Positions 22,168-35,726 of a stretch of DNA of 35,726 bases are shown piece by piece. The notes beneath the pieces are model-generated. The model ran no database searches, had not been told where the DNA came from, and was given only the letters and a program-made list of their open reading frames with translations. The stretch covers positions 1 to 35,726 of the forward strand of contig JAPOLH010000009.1 in the NCBI GenBank assembly GCA_029977225.1. The letters are read 5' to 3'. Numbering within the stretch: position 1 is the stretch's first letter; every line of letters starts with the position of its first letter. This stretch comes from Verrucomicrobiaceae bacterium. Lineage in GTDB: Bacteria; Verrucomicrobiota; Verrucomicrobiia; Verrucomicrobiales; Akkermansiaceae. The translations under genes were made by a program, and so were the position numbers.

Positions 22168-22683
22168 ATGCGCGATCATCATCGCGGCTGCATGCGTTGC
22201 GTCCAATGTGCGTCCCAAAAAGACAAGGTGCTCGATTCCCGATCATCGAAGGACGGCACCACGATTCGCCGCCGCCGCGAGTGCCTGCAATGCGGCTACC
22301 GCTACACGACCTACGAGCAGATCGAACGCACCGAGCTGCGGGTCGTGAAAAAGGACGGTACGCGCGAAGCCCTCAACCGCGAGAAGCTCATGAGCGGCCT
22401 CATCAAGGCCTGCGAAAAGCGGCCGGTGCCGATGGATCGCCTCGACCGCGCCGTGGAGGAAATTCTCACCGACCTCCACAAGGATCACACCAGCGAGGTG
22501 CCTTCGGCCAACATCGGTGCCAAGGTCATGGACAAGCTCCACCAGATCGACCCGGTCGCCTATGTCCGCTATGTTTCGGTGTACCGCCAGTTCAACGATG
22601 TGAACGAGTTCATCCAGGAAATCCAATCGCTCTCGCGCCGCGCCGCACGCGACCCCTTCCAACGCCGACTTTTCAAAGACTGA
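22168..22683 (+). CDS. nrdR: Transcriptional repressor NrdR
   Basis: 171 aa (start may be 22192, MRCVQC); CVQCASQKDKVLDSR...RRRECLQCGYRYTTYEQIE zinc ribbon plus ATP-cone. Confidence 0.96.
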   Translation: MRDHHRGCMRCVQCASQKDKVLDSRSSKDGTTIRRRRECLQCGYRYTTYEQIERTELRVVKKDGTREALNREKLMSGLIKACEKRPVPMDRLDRAVEEILTDLHKDHTSEVPSANIGAKVMDKLHQIDPVAYVRYVSVYRQFNDVNEFIQEIQSLSRRAARDPFQRRLFKD

Positions 22684-22699
22684 ACCCAATCCCTCAGCC

Positions 22700-23290
22700 G
22701 TGATCGCTTTCATCGCCAACCGCCCCGCCCTGCAAATCGGCCGTCATCAGGTTTTCGATTACGACACTTCATGTCTGGAGGAAGCCCTGCGCCGCGCCGC
22801 TCTCGCCGCCGACCAGGAGGATTTCCCCTTCGTCCACGATATCCACAGCGGCGTGGTAAAATACCTCGAAACGAAATGCACGCTGCGCCTGCTCACGCTC
22901 AACGAGCTCTACGAACGCATGCGCAAGATGCTGATGAAAATCGGCTGCGTGAAAATCGCCGGCGAACTTAAACCGCTCGCGCCACCCCTCACGCTTTCAC
23001 TCGTCGAATCCGCCAATGAGGCAGGCAACGGATTCGAGCTCGCGTTCTTCGAGAAGCTTCGCGCAGAGATCAGCGAACTGCGCGATGCGGGCGTGGAAAA
23101 AATTCATTTCACCGGTCTGCGCGAAAGCTCGCTGATCCTTCAGGGTTCGGCCAAATGGAATAAGCATTGCCAAAGAATGCTCTCGGAAGTGGAGGCCTTC
23201 CTGCAAAAATGCGGATGCGAGCCGCTTGACGAAGGCCAAGCCGAGCGCGGTGCGCAAAGTTGCCAGTCGAGTGCCGTAGCAATGGATTAA
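22700..23290 (+). CDS. Hypothetical protein, possibly ATP-cone-like N-terminus
   Basis: 196 aa from GTG 22700, 16 bp after nrdR; no firmly recognised family. Confidence 0.7.
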   Translation: MIAFIANRPALQIGRHQVFDYDTSCLEEALRRAALAADQEDFPFVHDIHSGVVKYLETKCTLRLLTLNELYERMRKMLMKIGCVKIAGELKPLAPPLTLSLVESANEAGNGFELAFFEKLRAEISELRDAGVEKIHFTGLRESSLILQGSAKWNKHCQRMLSEVEAFLQKCGCEPLDEGQAERGAQSCQSSAVAMD

Positions 23291-23320
23291 AAATTGCTTT
23301 GCTGTCGATCCAGGCAAAGC
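23289..23320 (-). terminator. Probable terminator for the aquaporin gene (minus strand)
   Basis: Minus strand: GCTTTGC-CTGGATCGACA-GCAAAGC followed by AATTTTT; 13 bp past the aquaporin stop. Confidence 0.55.
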
Positions 23321-23332
23321 CCCACGAAAGTC

Positions 23333-23998
23333 TTATTGCGCAAATCTGCCGCGGACCAACCAACACAGCGGCACCGCGAGCAAGGCCCCCAGCACCGTCG
23401 CCGACGGATACAGCCACAGATGCTGGAAATTTCCACTCAGCACTGCAGGAGCTAGCGAACGCGCGGGATTCATCGACGCACCGCTGACGGGACCCGCAAA
23501 CATCGCCTCCAGCCCAACAACCCCGCCAATCGCGATCGCCGCGGTGATTCCCTTTTCTCTCGCGCCCGTCGACACGCTCAAAATCGTCAGCATCAAAACT
23601 GCGGTCAGCACGACTTCCAGCACAAAAGACTGACCCACCGATCCCGCCGGCAGGGTTGCGCCCAGAGTGGCCGACGCCGGAAACAACAATTTCAGCAATC
23701 CGCTCGCTGAAAACGCACCCGCCAACTGCGCGATGAGATAGCCCGCCACCCGCGACCATGAAAAACGCCCAGCCACCGCAAAGGCCAGCGTCACCGCAGG
23801 ATTCAAATGCGCACCACTGATGTCGCCAAAGGTCTGGATCATCGCCATCACCACCAAGCCAAAGGTCAGCGCGACCCCAACATGGCCAATCACGCCGCCA
23901 TGTGCCTGATCAATCACGATCGCTCCTGTCCCCGCAAAGACCATGGTGAGGGTCCCGAGAAATTCGGCGGCAAGCTTGCCCGTGGAGCGCATCGACAT
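23333..23998 (-). CDS. MIP/aquaporin family channel
   Basis: 221 aa; two NPA boxes, SGAHLNPAVT and SGASMNPARS; six hydrophobic segments. Confidence 0.94.
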   Translation of the reverse strand: MSMRSTGKLAAEFLGTLTMVFAGTGAIVIDQAHGGVIGHVGVALTFGLVVMAMIQTFGDISGAHLNPAVTLAFAVAGRFSWSRVAGYLIAQLAGAFSASGLLKLLFPASATLGATLPAGSVGQSFVLEVVLTAVLMLTILSVSTGAREKGITAAIAIGGVVGLEAMFAGPVSGASMNPARSLAPAVLSGNFQHLWLYPSATVLGALLAVPLCWLVRGRFAQ

Positions 23999-24028
23999 GC
24001 ACGGGAAATAAACCGCCCAAGGGGACTC

Positions 24029-24067
24029 GTCACGAAGATTTTCGTGACGATAATTTTCGTTACATAA
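24029..24067. repeat. 15-bp period direct repeat with internal dyad
   Basis: GTCACGAAGATTTTC / GTGACGATAATTTTC / GTTACATAA; contains the perfect dyad GTCACGAA-GATT-TTCGTGAC (24029-24048). Confidence 0.75.
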
Positions 24068-24134
24068 ACAGCGCTTGTTTGCAGGAATCGCCCAAATGCC
24101 GGGCGCTCATCGGAGTTGACGCTAGCGGTGTTCC

Positions 24135-26135
<2,001 letters not shown>

Positions 26136-26216
26136 CCCCACCCGCTCGAACCCTATCATGCCGCGCACGCCGCCCGCGTGGCTGATCTTCGAAACATTTT
26201 TCCACATCACTCCCTC

Positions 26217-27440
26217 ATGAACAAAGTCCTCATCATCGGTGCCGGCGGAGTCGGCAATGTCGTCGCTCACAAATGCGCCATGCTGCCCGAGGTCTTCGGC
26301 GAAATCACCCTCGCCTCCCGCACGCTCTCGAAGTGCGAAGCGATCGCCGATTCGATCCAACAACGCACCGGCCGCACGATCCACACCGCGCAAGTCGATG
26401 CCGACAACTCCGTCGAAACCGCCGAGTTGATCCGCAAGACAGGCGCCAAGTTGCTGATCAATGTCGCGCTGCCCTACCAGGACCTCCACCTCATGGACGC
26501 CTGCCTCGCCGCAGGCTGCGATTACATGGACACGGCCAACTACGAGCCCAAGGATGTCGCGAAATTTGAATACTCGTGGCAGTGGGCCTACCAAGAGCGC
26601 TTCGAAAAAGCTGGGCTCTCCGCGCTGCTCGGCTCGGGCTTCGACCCTGGCGTCACGAATGTTTTCACCGCCTGGGCGCTCAAGCACCACTTCGACGAGA
26701 TCCACACGCTCGACATCATCGATGTGAACGGTGGCAACCACGGCAAGGCCTTCGCCACCAACTTCAACCCTGAAATCAACATCCGCGAAGTCACCGCCGA
26801 ATGCCGTCATTTTGAAAATGGCAGCTTCGTCGAAACCCCACCAATGTCGCTCCACCAATCGTTCACCTGCCCGGACGGAGTCGGTACCTACGAAATTTAC
26901 CGCATGTACCACGAGGAACTCGAATCCCTCGTCAAACACATCCCCACGATCCGCCGCGCGCAGTTCTGGATGTCATTCTCACCAAACTACCTCAAGCACC
27001 TCGAGGTACTCGGCAATGTCGGCATGACCCGCATCGACCCAGTCACTTACAACGGCGTCGAAATCATCCCGCTCCAGTTCCTCAAGGCCGTGCTGCCCGA
27101 CCCCGGCGACCTCGGCAAAACCACCAAAGGCAAAACCTGCATCGGCAACATCATTACCGGACTCAAAGACGGCCACTTCAAGGCGATCTACGTCTACAAC
27201 ATCTGCGACCACGAGGCCTGCTTCGCCGAGGTCGGATCCCAAGCGATTTCCTACACGACCGGCGTCCCCGCGATGATCGGCGCCAAACAGATGCTCGAGG
27301 GCCAATGGCGCAAGGTCGGCGTCTGGAATATGGAGCAACTCGACCCCGATGGTTTCATGGCCGACCTCAACCAATTCGGCCTCCCATGGAAATGCGTCGA
27401 GCTCACTCACCAGCAGGCCGAAAAACTTACGGTGATTTGA
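26217..27440 (+). CDS. Saccharopine dehydrogenase family protein, probable carboxynorspermidine dehydrogenase
   Basis: 407 aa from ATG 26217: MNKVLIIGAGGVGNVVAHKCAMLPEVFGEITLASRT; YMDTANYEPKD, GSGFDPGVTNVFTAWALKHHFDEIHTLDIIDVNGG. Confidence 0.87.
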   Translation: MNKVLIIGAGGVGNVVAHKCAMLPEVFGEITLASRTLSKCEAIADSIQQRTGRTIHTAQVDADNSVETAELIRKTGAKLLINVALPYQDLHLMDACLAAGCDYMDTANYEPKDVAKFEYSWQWAYQERFEKAGLSALLGSGFDPGVTNVFTAWALKHHFDEIHTLDIIDVNGGNHGKAFATNFNPEINIREVTAECRHFENGSFVETPPMSLHQSFTCPDGVGTYEIYRMYHEELESLVKHIPTIRRAQFWMSFSPNYLKHLEVLGNVGMTRIDPVTYNGVEIIPLQFLKAVLPDPGDLGKTTKGKTCIGNIITGLKDGHFKAIYVYNICDHEACFAEVGSQAISYTTGVPAMIGAKQMLEGQWRKVGVWNMEQLDPDGFMADLNQFGLPWKCVELTHQQAEKLTVI

Positions 27441-27645
27441 GAAAATCGTAGCTACAATGTAAACTTTTTCAAACCCGGGGCGGCAATTTCAACTTGTCAG
27501 CGAGTTCACCCGAAACCATGCTCGCGGGCATGAAGCCGCCGCACCAAATCCGCCTGATTGCAAGGGGATTGCGGCCACTCGCGGGCCCTATGGGATCCGC
27601 CTTATCCCCTTCCCGCCCACCCGTCGGCCCACGACGGCTCACCCC

Positions 27646-31337
<3,692 letters not shown>

Positions 31338-31401
31338 GGTGTCGAGCGTCGGTCATTTGCAAAACTTGACATCATATTGACGCCTACATTACATTGACAT
31401 C

Positions 31402-31656
31402 ATGACCCGGACTCAAATCCAACTCCCCGAACCCCTTTTCCAACGTCTTCGCAGTATCGCCAAGGCGCGCGACTGGTCGGTGGCCGAGTTGATCCGCAGA
31501 GGCATGGAGTCCTATGTGCAGACCTGCCCGGAAACGACCCACGCCAAGACGGAGTGGTCCATGCCCGTTCTTCGCGGCAGCGGCGGTCATTTGATCGATC
31601 CTGCCAGCACGCGCGCGGAAGCCGACGCCATCGAGCACCGCTCCCACATCCGTTGA
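31402..31656 (+). CDS. Ribbon-helix-helix (CopG/VapB-like) antitoxin
   Basis: 84 aa; MTRTQIQLPEPLFQRLRSIAKARDWSVAELIRRGMESYV; directly upstream of a PIN gene. Confidence 0.82.
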   Translation: MTRTQIQLPEPLFQRLRSIAKARDWSVAELIRRGMESYVQTCPETTHAKTEWSMPVLRGSGGHLIDPASTRAEADAIEHRSHIR

Positions 31657-31661
31657 CCAAC

Positions 31662-32099
31662 ATGCTCACTGCCGACACCAACCTCTTCATCCATGCCGCG
31701 GATCCGGATTCGCCGCGGCACCGGGAGGCGTGCGGATTTTTTGCGCAGCTCGATACCTTTGACGACGAGTTCGTTCTCTGTGAACTCATCCTCATCGAGC
31801 TCTACATGCAGCTTCGCAATCCGGCAATCTTCCGCAAACCCTACAGCGCGAAGGAGTCCGCATCCTATTGCGATGCCCTCAAACAAAATCCGAATTGGCG
31901 CTGCGTCGATTATGATCCTCTGGTTTCACCAAAACTATGGAATTGGGCCGCCCATACCAAAGCGGGCTTTCGCCAGATGATCGACGCCCGCATCGCATTT
32001 ACCTTGCTACACCACGGGATCAACCGATTCGCCACCGCCAACATCAAGCACTTCAAGCCCTTCGGATTTTCCGAAGTCTGGAATCCACTGGAAGCGTGA
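31662..32099 (+). CDS. PIN-domain (VapC-like) toxin
   Basis: 145 aa from ATG 31662: MLTADTNLFIHAAD, ELILIELYMQL, QMIDARIAFTLLHHGINRFATANIKHFKPF; conserved acidic residues of the PIN fold. Confidence 0.85.
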   Translation: MLTADTNLFIHAADPDSPRHREACGFFAQLDTFDDEFVLCELILIELYMQLRNPAIFRKPYSAKESASYCDALKQNPNWRCVDYDPLVSPKLWNWAAHTKAGFRQMIDARIAFTLLHHGINRFATANIKHFKPFGFSEVWNPLEA

Positions 32100-32116
32100 T
32101 TCTTCTTTTTTAAGCC

Positions 32117-34720
32117 ATGTCCAACGACTCCATCAAGCCCATCAATGTCGCCGAGGAACTTTCCCAATCGTTCCTGGAATACTCGATGTCGGTCATCATT
32201 TCGCGCGCGCTGCCGGACGTCCGTGACGGCCTAAAGCCCTCCCAGCGCCGCGTGCTTTACGCCATGCGCCAACTCGGCGTCACTCCCGGCAAGTCCCACG
32301 TCAAATGCGCCAAAATCGTAGGCGAAACCATGGGTAACTTCCACCCTCACGGCGACCAATCCATCTACACGACACTCGTCAATATGGGGCAACCATGGTC
32401 GATGCGCGAAATGCTCGTCGATGGTCAGGGAAACTTTGGATCAGTGGAAGGTGATGCTGCCGCCTCCATGCGTTACACCGAGGCCCGCCTCCACCATCTC
32501 GGCATGGCGATGATGGACGACCTCGATAAAAACACGGTCGACTTCCAACCGAACTACGACGGCTCGCAAGAAGAGCCCTCAGTGCTGCCTTCGGCATTTC
32601 CCAACTTCCTCGTCAACGGCGGCACCGGCATCGCTGTCGGCATGGCCACCAACCTCGCGCCCCACAACCTCGGCGAGGTGATCGATGGCATCTGCGCGCA
32701 AATCGATAAGCCCGACATCACGCTGCCCGAGCTGATGCAATACATCAAGGGCCCGGACTTTCCGGTTCCCACCGAAATCCGCGGCATTCGTGGCATCGAA
32801 AGCTACTTTGCCACCGGCCGCGGCTCAATGCGTCTTCGCGGCAAGGTCGAGATCGAAGAAAACGAAAACGGCAAATCTCTCATCGTCATTCGTGAGGTCC
32901 CCTACGGCGTCAACCGCGCCACCCTGCAGGAGCGCATCGCCGAACTGGTGAATGAAAAATCCCTCACCGGCATCTCCGGCATGCGCGACCTTTCCGACGA
33001 GGAAACCCGCATCGAAATCGAGTTGAAACGCGACGCCCGCCCGCAGGTGATCGTCAACCAACTCTTCAAGCTCACGGCTCTGGAAACCTCGTTCAGCGTC
33101 AACATGCTGGCGATCCACGAAAATCGCCCAAAGCAACTCTCTCTCAAGGAAGCGATCGACGCATACATCGAGCACCGCCGCGAGGTCGTCATTCGCCGCA
33201 CGCGCTACCTTCTCGGCAAGGCCGAAGAACGCGCGGAACTGCTCGAGGCCTTCCTCCTCGCGCTCGGCCACCTCGACGATTTCATCAAGATCATCCGCGA
33301 TTCAAAAAACCGCGACGAAGCCCGCGAGCGCCTCGCCGCGTATCAGTTTTCCACCGCCACCGCAGAATCACTCGGCATCCTCATCCGCTCGCAAGCCGCC
33401 ATCCAGGGCGACCGCTATGTGTTCTCCGAACGCCAGGTCAACGCGATCCTCGAACTGCGCCTCTACCAACTCACCGGCATGGAGCGCGACAAGGTGAAGG
33501 CGGAGTACGACGGCGTGCTCGTCGACATCAAGGACCTGCTCGACATCCTCGCTCGCGAGGTCCGCGTGCTTACGATCATCAAGGACGAGCTTGGTGCCAT
33601 TCGCGACAAACACGCCACCCCGCGCAAGTGCCCGATCCTTGCCGAGGCCGGCGAAGTCGCCATCGAGGATCTGATCGCCAACGACGCGATGATCGTTACG
33701 CTTTCCCATCGCGGATATGTGAAACGCACGCCCGCCACCGAATACCGCCTGCAAGGCCGCGGCGGCAAAGGCCTCAAAGGCATGGAAACGAAGTCCACCG
33801 CCAAGGGCGAGCCGGATGATTTCGTCGAACACTTGTTCTCAGTCCAAGCGCACGACTACCTGATGTTCTTCACCAACACCGGCCGCGTCTATGTCGAGCG
33901 CGTCTATGAACTCCCCGAAGGATCACGCACCTCGACCGGACGCAGCATCCGCAATGTGCTCAACCTCAAACCTGAGGAAAAAATTGCCGCGATGCTCCGC
34001 CTCGAACGCACCACCGACGAGGCCGGCAATGACGTCACTTTCCGCGAGGACGCGGGCTTCGTTTTCTTCGCCACCCGCTCGGGCAAGGTGAAAAAAACCG
34101 CCCTCAACGACTTCCGCAACTACCGCAAGGACGGCATCATCGCCATCATCCTCGAGGAAAACAACGAACTCATCGGGGTGCGCCTCACCTCGGGCTCCGA
34201 CGAAATCATCCTCGTCACCCACGAAGGCCTCAGCCTGCGCTTCCACGAAGAAGACACCCGCTCGCAAGGCCGCGCCTCCATGGGCGTCATGGGCATCCGC
34301 CCGCGCGACGAAGACTTCGTCGTCGGCCTCGCCCTCGCCACCGCCGATTCAACCCTGCTCGTCGCTTCCGAAAACGGCCTCGGCAAACGCACCCCCTTCG
34401 ATGACTACCGCAAGCAATCCCGCGGCGGCAAAGGCATCATCACGATGAAGGTCACCGACAAGACCGGCCCGGTCGTCGGCGCTGTTACGGTCACCGAAGA
34501 GGACGAGCTCATGCTCATGACCTCCACCGGCCAGAGCATCCGCATCCGCGTCAACGAAATCCGCGAAACCGGCCGCAACGCCCAAGGCGTGAAACTCCTC
34601 ACCCTCAAGGAAGGCGAAAAACTCCAAGACATCTCCCTCGTCATCCCCGATGGCGACGATGCCGAAGGAGCCGCCACCGCCGAGAGCGAGGAAAGCCCCG
34701 CAGAAGACGAAGCCGGTTGA
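32117..34720 (+). CDS. gyrA: DNA gyrase subunit A
   Basis: 867 aa; ALPDVRDGLKPSQRRVLYAM, FHPHGDQSIYTTLVNMGQPW, MLVDGQGNFGSVEGDAAASMRYTEARL, GyrA-box-like QGRGGKG. Confidence 0.97.
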   Translation: MSNDSIKPINVAEELSQSFLEYSMSVIISRALPDVRDGLKPSQRRVLYAMRQLGVTPGKSHVKCAKIVGETMGNFHPHGDQSIYTTLVNMGQPWSMREMLVDGQGNFGSVEGDAAASMRYTEARLHHLGMAMMDDLDKNTVDFQPNYDGSQEEPSVLPSAFPNFLVNGGTGIAVGMATNLAPHNLGEVIDGICAQIDKPDITLPELMQYIKGPDFPVPTEIRGIRGIESYFATGRGSMRLRGKVEIEENENGKSLIVIREVPYGVNRATLQERIAELVNEKSLTGISGMRDLSDEETRIEIELKRDARPQVIVNQLFKLTALETSFSVNMLAIHENRPKQLSLKEAIDAYIEHRREVVIRRTRYLLGKAEERAELLEAFLLALGHLDDFIKIIRDSKNRDEARERLAAYQFSTATAESLGILIRSQAAIQGDRYVFSERQVNAILELRLYQLTGMERDKVKAEYDGVLVDIKDLLDILAREVRVLTIIKDELGAIRDKHATPRKCPILAEAGEVAIEDLIANDAMIVTLSHRGYVKRTPATEYRLQGRGGKGLKGMETKSTAKGEPDDFVEHLFSVQAHDYLMFFTNTGRVYVERVYELPEGSRTSTGRSIRNVLNLKPEEKIAAMLRLERTTDEAGNDVTFREDAGFVFFATRSGKVKKTALNDFRNYRKDGIIAIILEENNELIGVRLTSGSDEIILVTHEGLSLRFHEEDTRSQGRASMGVMGIRPRDEDFVVGLALATADSTLLVASENGLGKRTPFDDYRKQSRGGKGIITMKVTDKTGPVVGAVTVTEEDELMLMTSTGQSIRIRVNEIRETGRNAQGVKLLTLKEGEKLQDISLVIPDGDDAEGAATAESEESPAEDEAG

Positions 34721-34729
34721 TCCACAGTA

Positions 34730-34750
34730 GCGGCGATCACCGGTCGCCGC
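34730..34750. repeat. REP-like palindrome
   Basis: GCGGCGA-TCACCGG-TCGCCGC, 7-bp perfect arms, no T-run. Confidence 0.5.
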
Positions 34751-34885
34751 AACTCACCGCATTCCCACCCAAAATCCCTGCATTTTTTCCGAAAGCACGC
34801 TTGCCCGGCAGGGATCGGCCCGACATAGTCCCGCGCGTGCGGGCCGGGCGATTTGGCATACCGCGCCCGGTTAAACTTCGATGCC

Positions 34886-35726
34886 ATGAGCGACACACCC
34901 TCTGCGACTGCGGAACTGAAATTGCCAAAGGACCTTGCTGCCGAAAAAGGCATGGTCAATGTACAGATCGACGGCGTTTGGCGCCAGTTCCCTAAAGGCA
35001 CACGGATCATTGAGGCATGCCGCAGCGTCGGCAGCATCGTGCCCCACTACTGTTATCACCCGAAGCTCACCGCACCCGGCAACTGCCGCATGTGCCTTGT
35101 GCAAACCGGCATGCCACCGCGCCCCGCGCCCGGCCAAGAGCCCCAGCGCGATGAAAAGGGCTACGAGCCGATCGGCTGGATGCCGCGCCCCGTCATCGCC
35201 TGTGCCAACACGGTCGCCGAAAACATGGGCATCCGCACCTCCGGCGAGTTGGTGGAAAAATGCCGCGAGGGCGTGATGGAATTTCTCCTCATCAACCACC
35301 CGCTCGACTGCCCGATCTGCGACCAAGCCGGCGAATGCCGACTCCAGGAACACTCGGTCGGCCACGGCCGCGGCGTCTCGCGCTTCATCGACATGAAGGT
35401 GAAAAAGCCGAAAAATGTCGATATCGGCCCACGCATCCGCCTCGACGACGAACGCTGCATCATGTGCAGCCGCTGCATCCGCTTCATGGATGAAGTCGCC
35501 GGCGACCCAGTCCTCGGTTTCACCCAGCGCGGTACCCACACGACCCTCACCGTCCACCCCGGCCGCCTGCTCGACTCGAATTATTCGCTCAACACCGCCG
35601 ATATCTGCCCGGTAGGCGCGCTCACATCGAATGATTTCCGTTTCCAAATGCGCGTGTGGTTCCTCAAGGAAACACCAAGCATCGACGTCAATTGCGGCAC
35701 CGGTACCAACATCACCATCTGGACCC
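34886..35726 (+). CDS. nuoG: NADH-quinone oxidoreductase subunit G (NuoG-like), 3' truncated by window end
   Basis: Open to the window end, so absent from the ORF track. MSDTPSATAELKLPKDLAAEKGMVNVQIDGVWRQFPKG...PHYCYHPKLTAPGNCRMCLVQ, LDCPICDQAGECRLQEHSVGHG, ERCIMCSRCIRF. Confidence 0.9.
   Translation, partial: MSDTPSATAELKLPKDLAAEKGMVNVQIDGVWRQFPKGTRIIEACRSVGSIVPHYCYHPKLTAPGNCRMCLVQTGMPPRPAPGQEPQRDEKGYEPIGWMPRPVIACANTVAENMGIRTSGELVEKCREGVMEFLLINHPLDCPICDQAGECRLQEHSVGHGRGVSRFIDMKVKKPKNVDIGPRIRLDDERCIMCSRCIRFMDEVAGDPVLGFTQRGTHTTLTVHPGRLLDSNYSLNTADICPVGALTSNDFRFQMRVWFLKETPSIDVNCGTGTNITIWT

Overview
The 35.7 kb window is a mostly chromosomal, housekeeping-type segment. Gene content and protein character suggest Verrucomicrobia/PVC; this is inference and no search was run. 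Left to right: truncated groES and dnaK (-); recJ; an FAH-family hydrolase coupled to a two-PqiA + PqiB + PqiC lipid-transport operon; an ArsC/Spx-like protein; SDR, folD and a DUF374-type acyltransferase (all -); two small exported/membrane proteins; leuC-leuD; a U32 peptidase (-); a DUF1800-DUF1501 pair; bioA; tRNA-Cys; nrdR plus a small unknown protein; an aquaporin (-); an ABC-F ATPase; a carboxynorspermidine/saccharopine dehydrogenase; RNase D; gyrB; a VapBC-like toxin-antitoxin pair; gyrA; and a 3'-truncated nuoG. I saw no CRISPR array, transposase, prophage or obvious new defence system. The points most worth checking are: (i) a tandem 102-bp repeat that re-copies the 3' end of tRNA-Cys; (ii) a VapBC-like module wedged between gyrB and gyrA, 17 bp upstream of gyrA; (iii) GyrA with Gln/Thr at the two classic quinolone positions; (iv) an atypical segment in the near-invariant DnaK INEPTA motif; (v) an unknown NrdR-adjacent protein that may be ATP-cone-like; and (vi) a perfect 51-bp fold-back at the left edge that looks like an assembly or amplification chimera.
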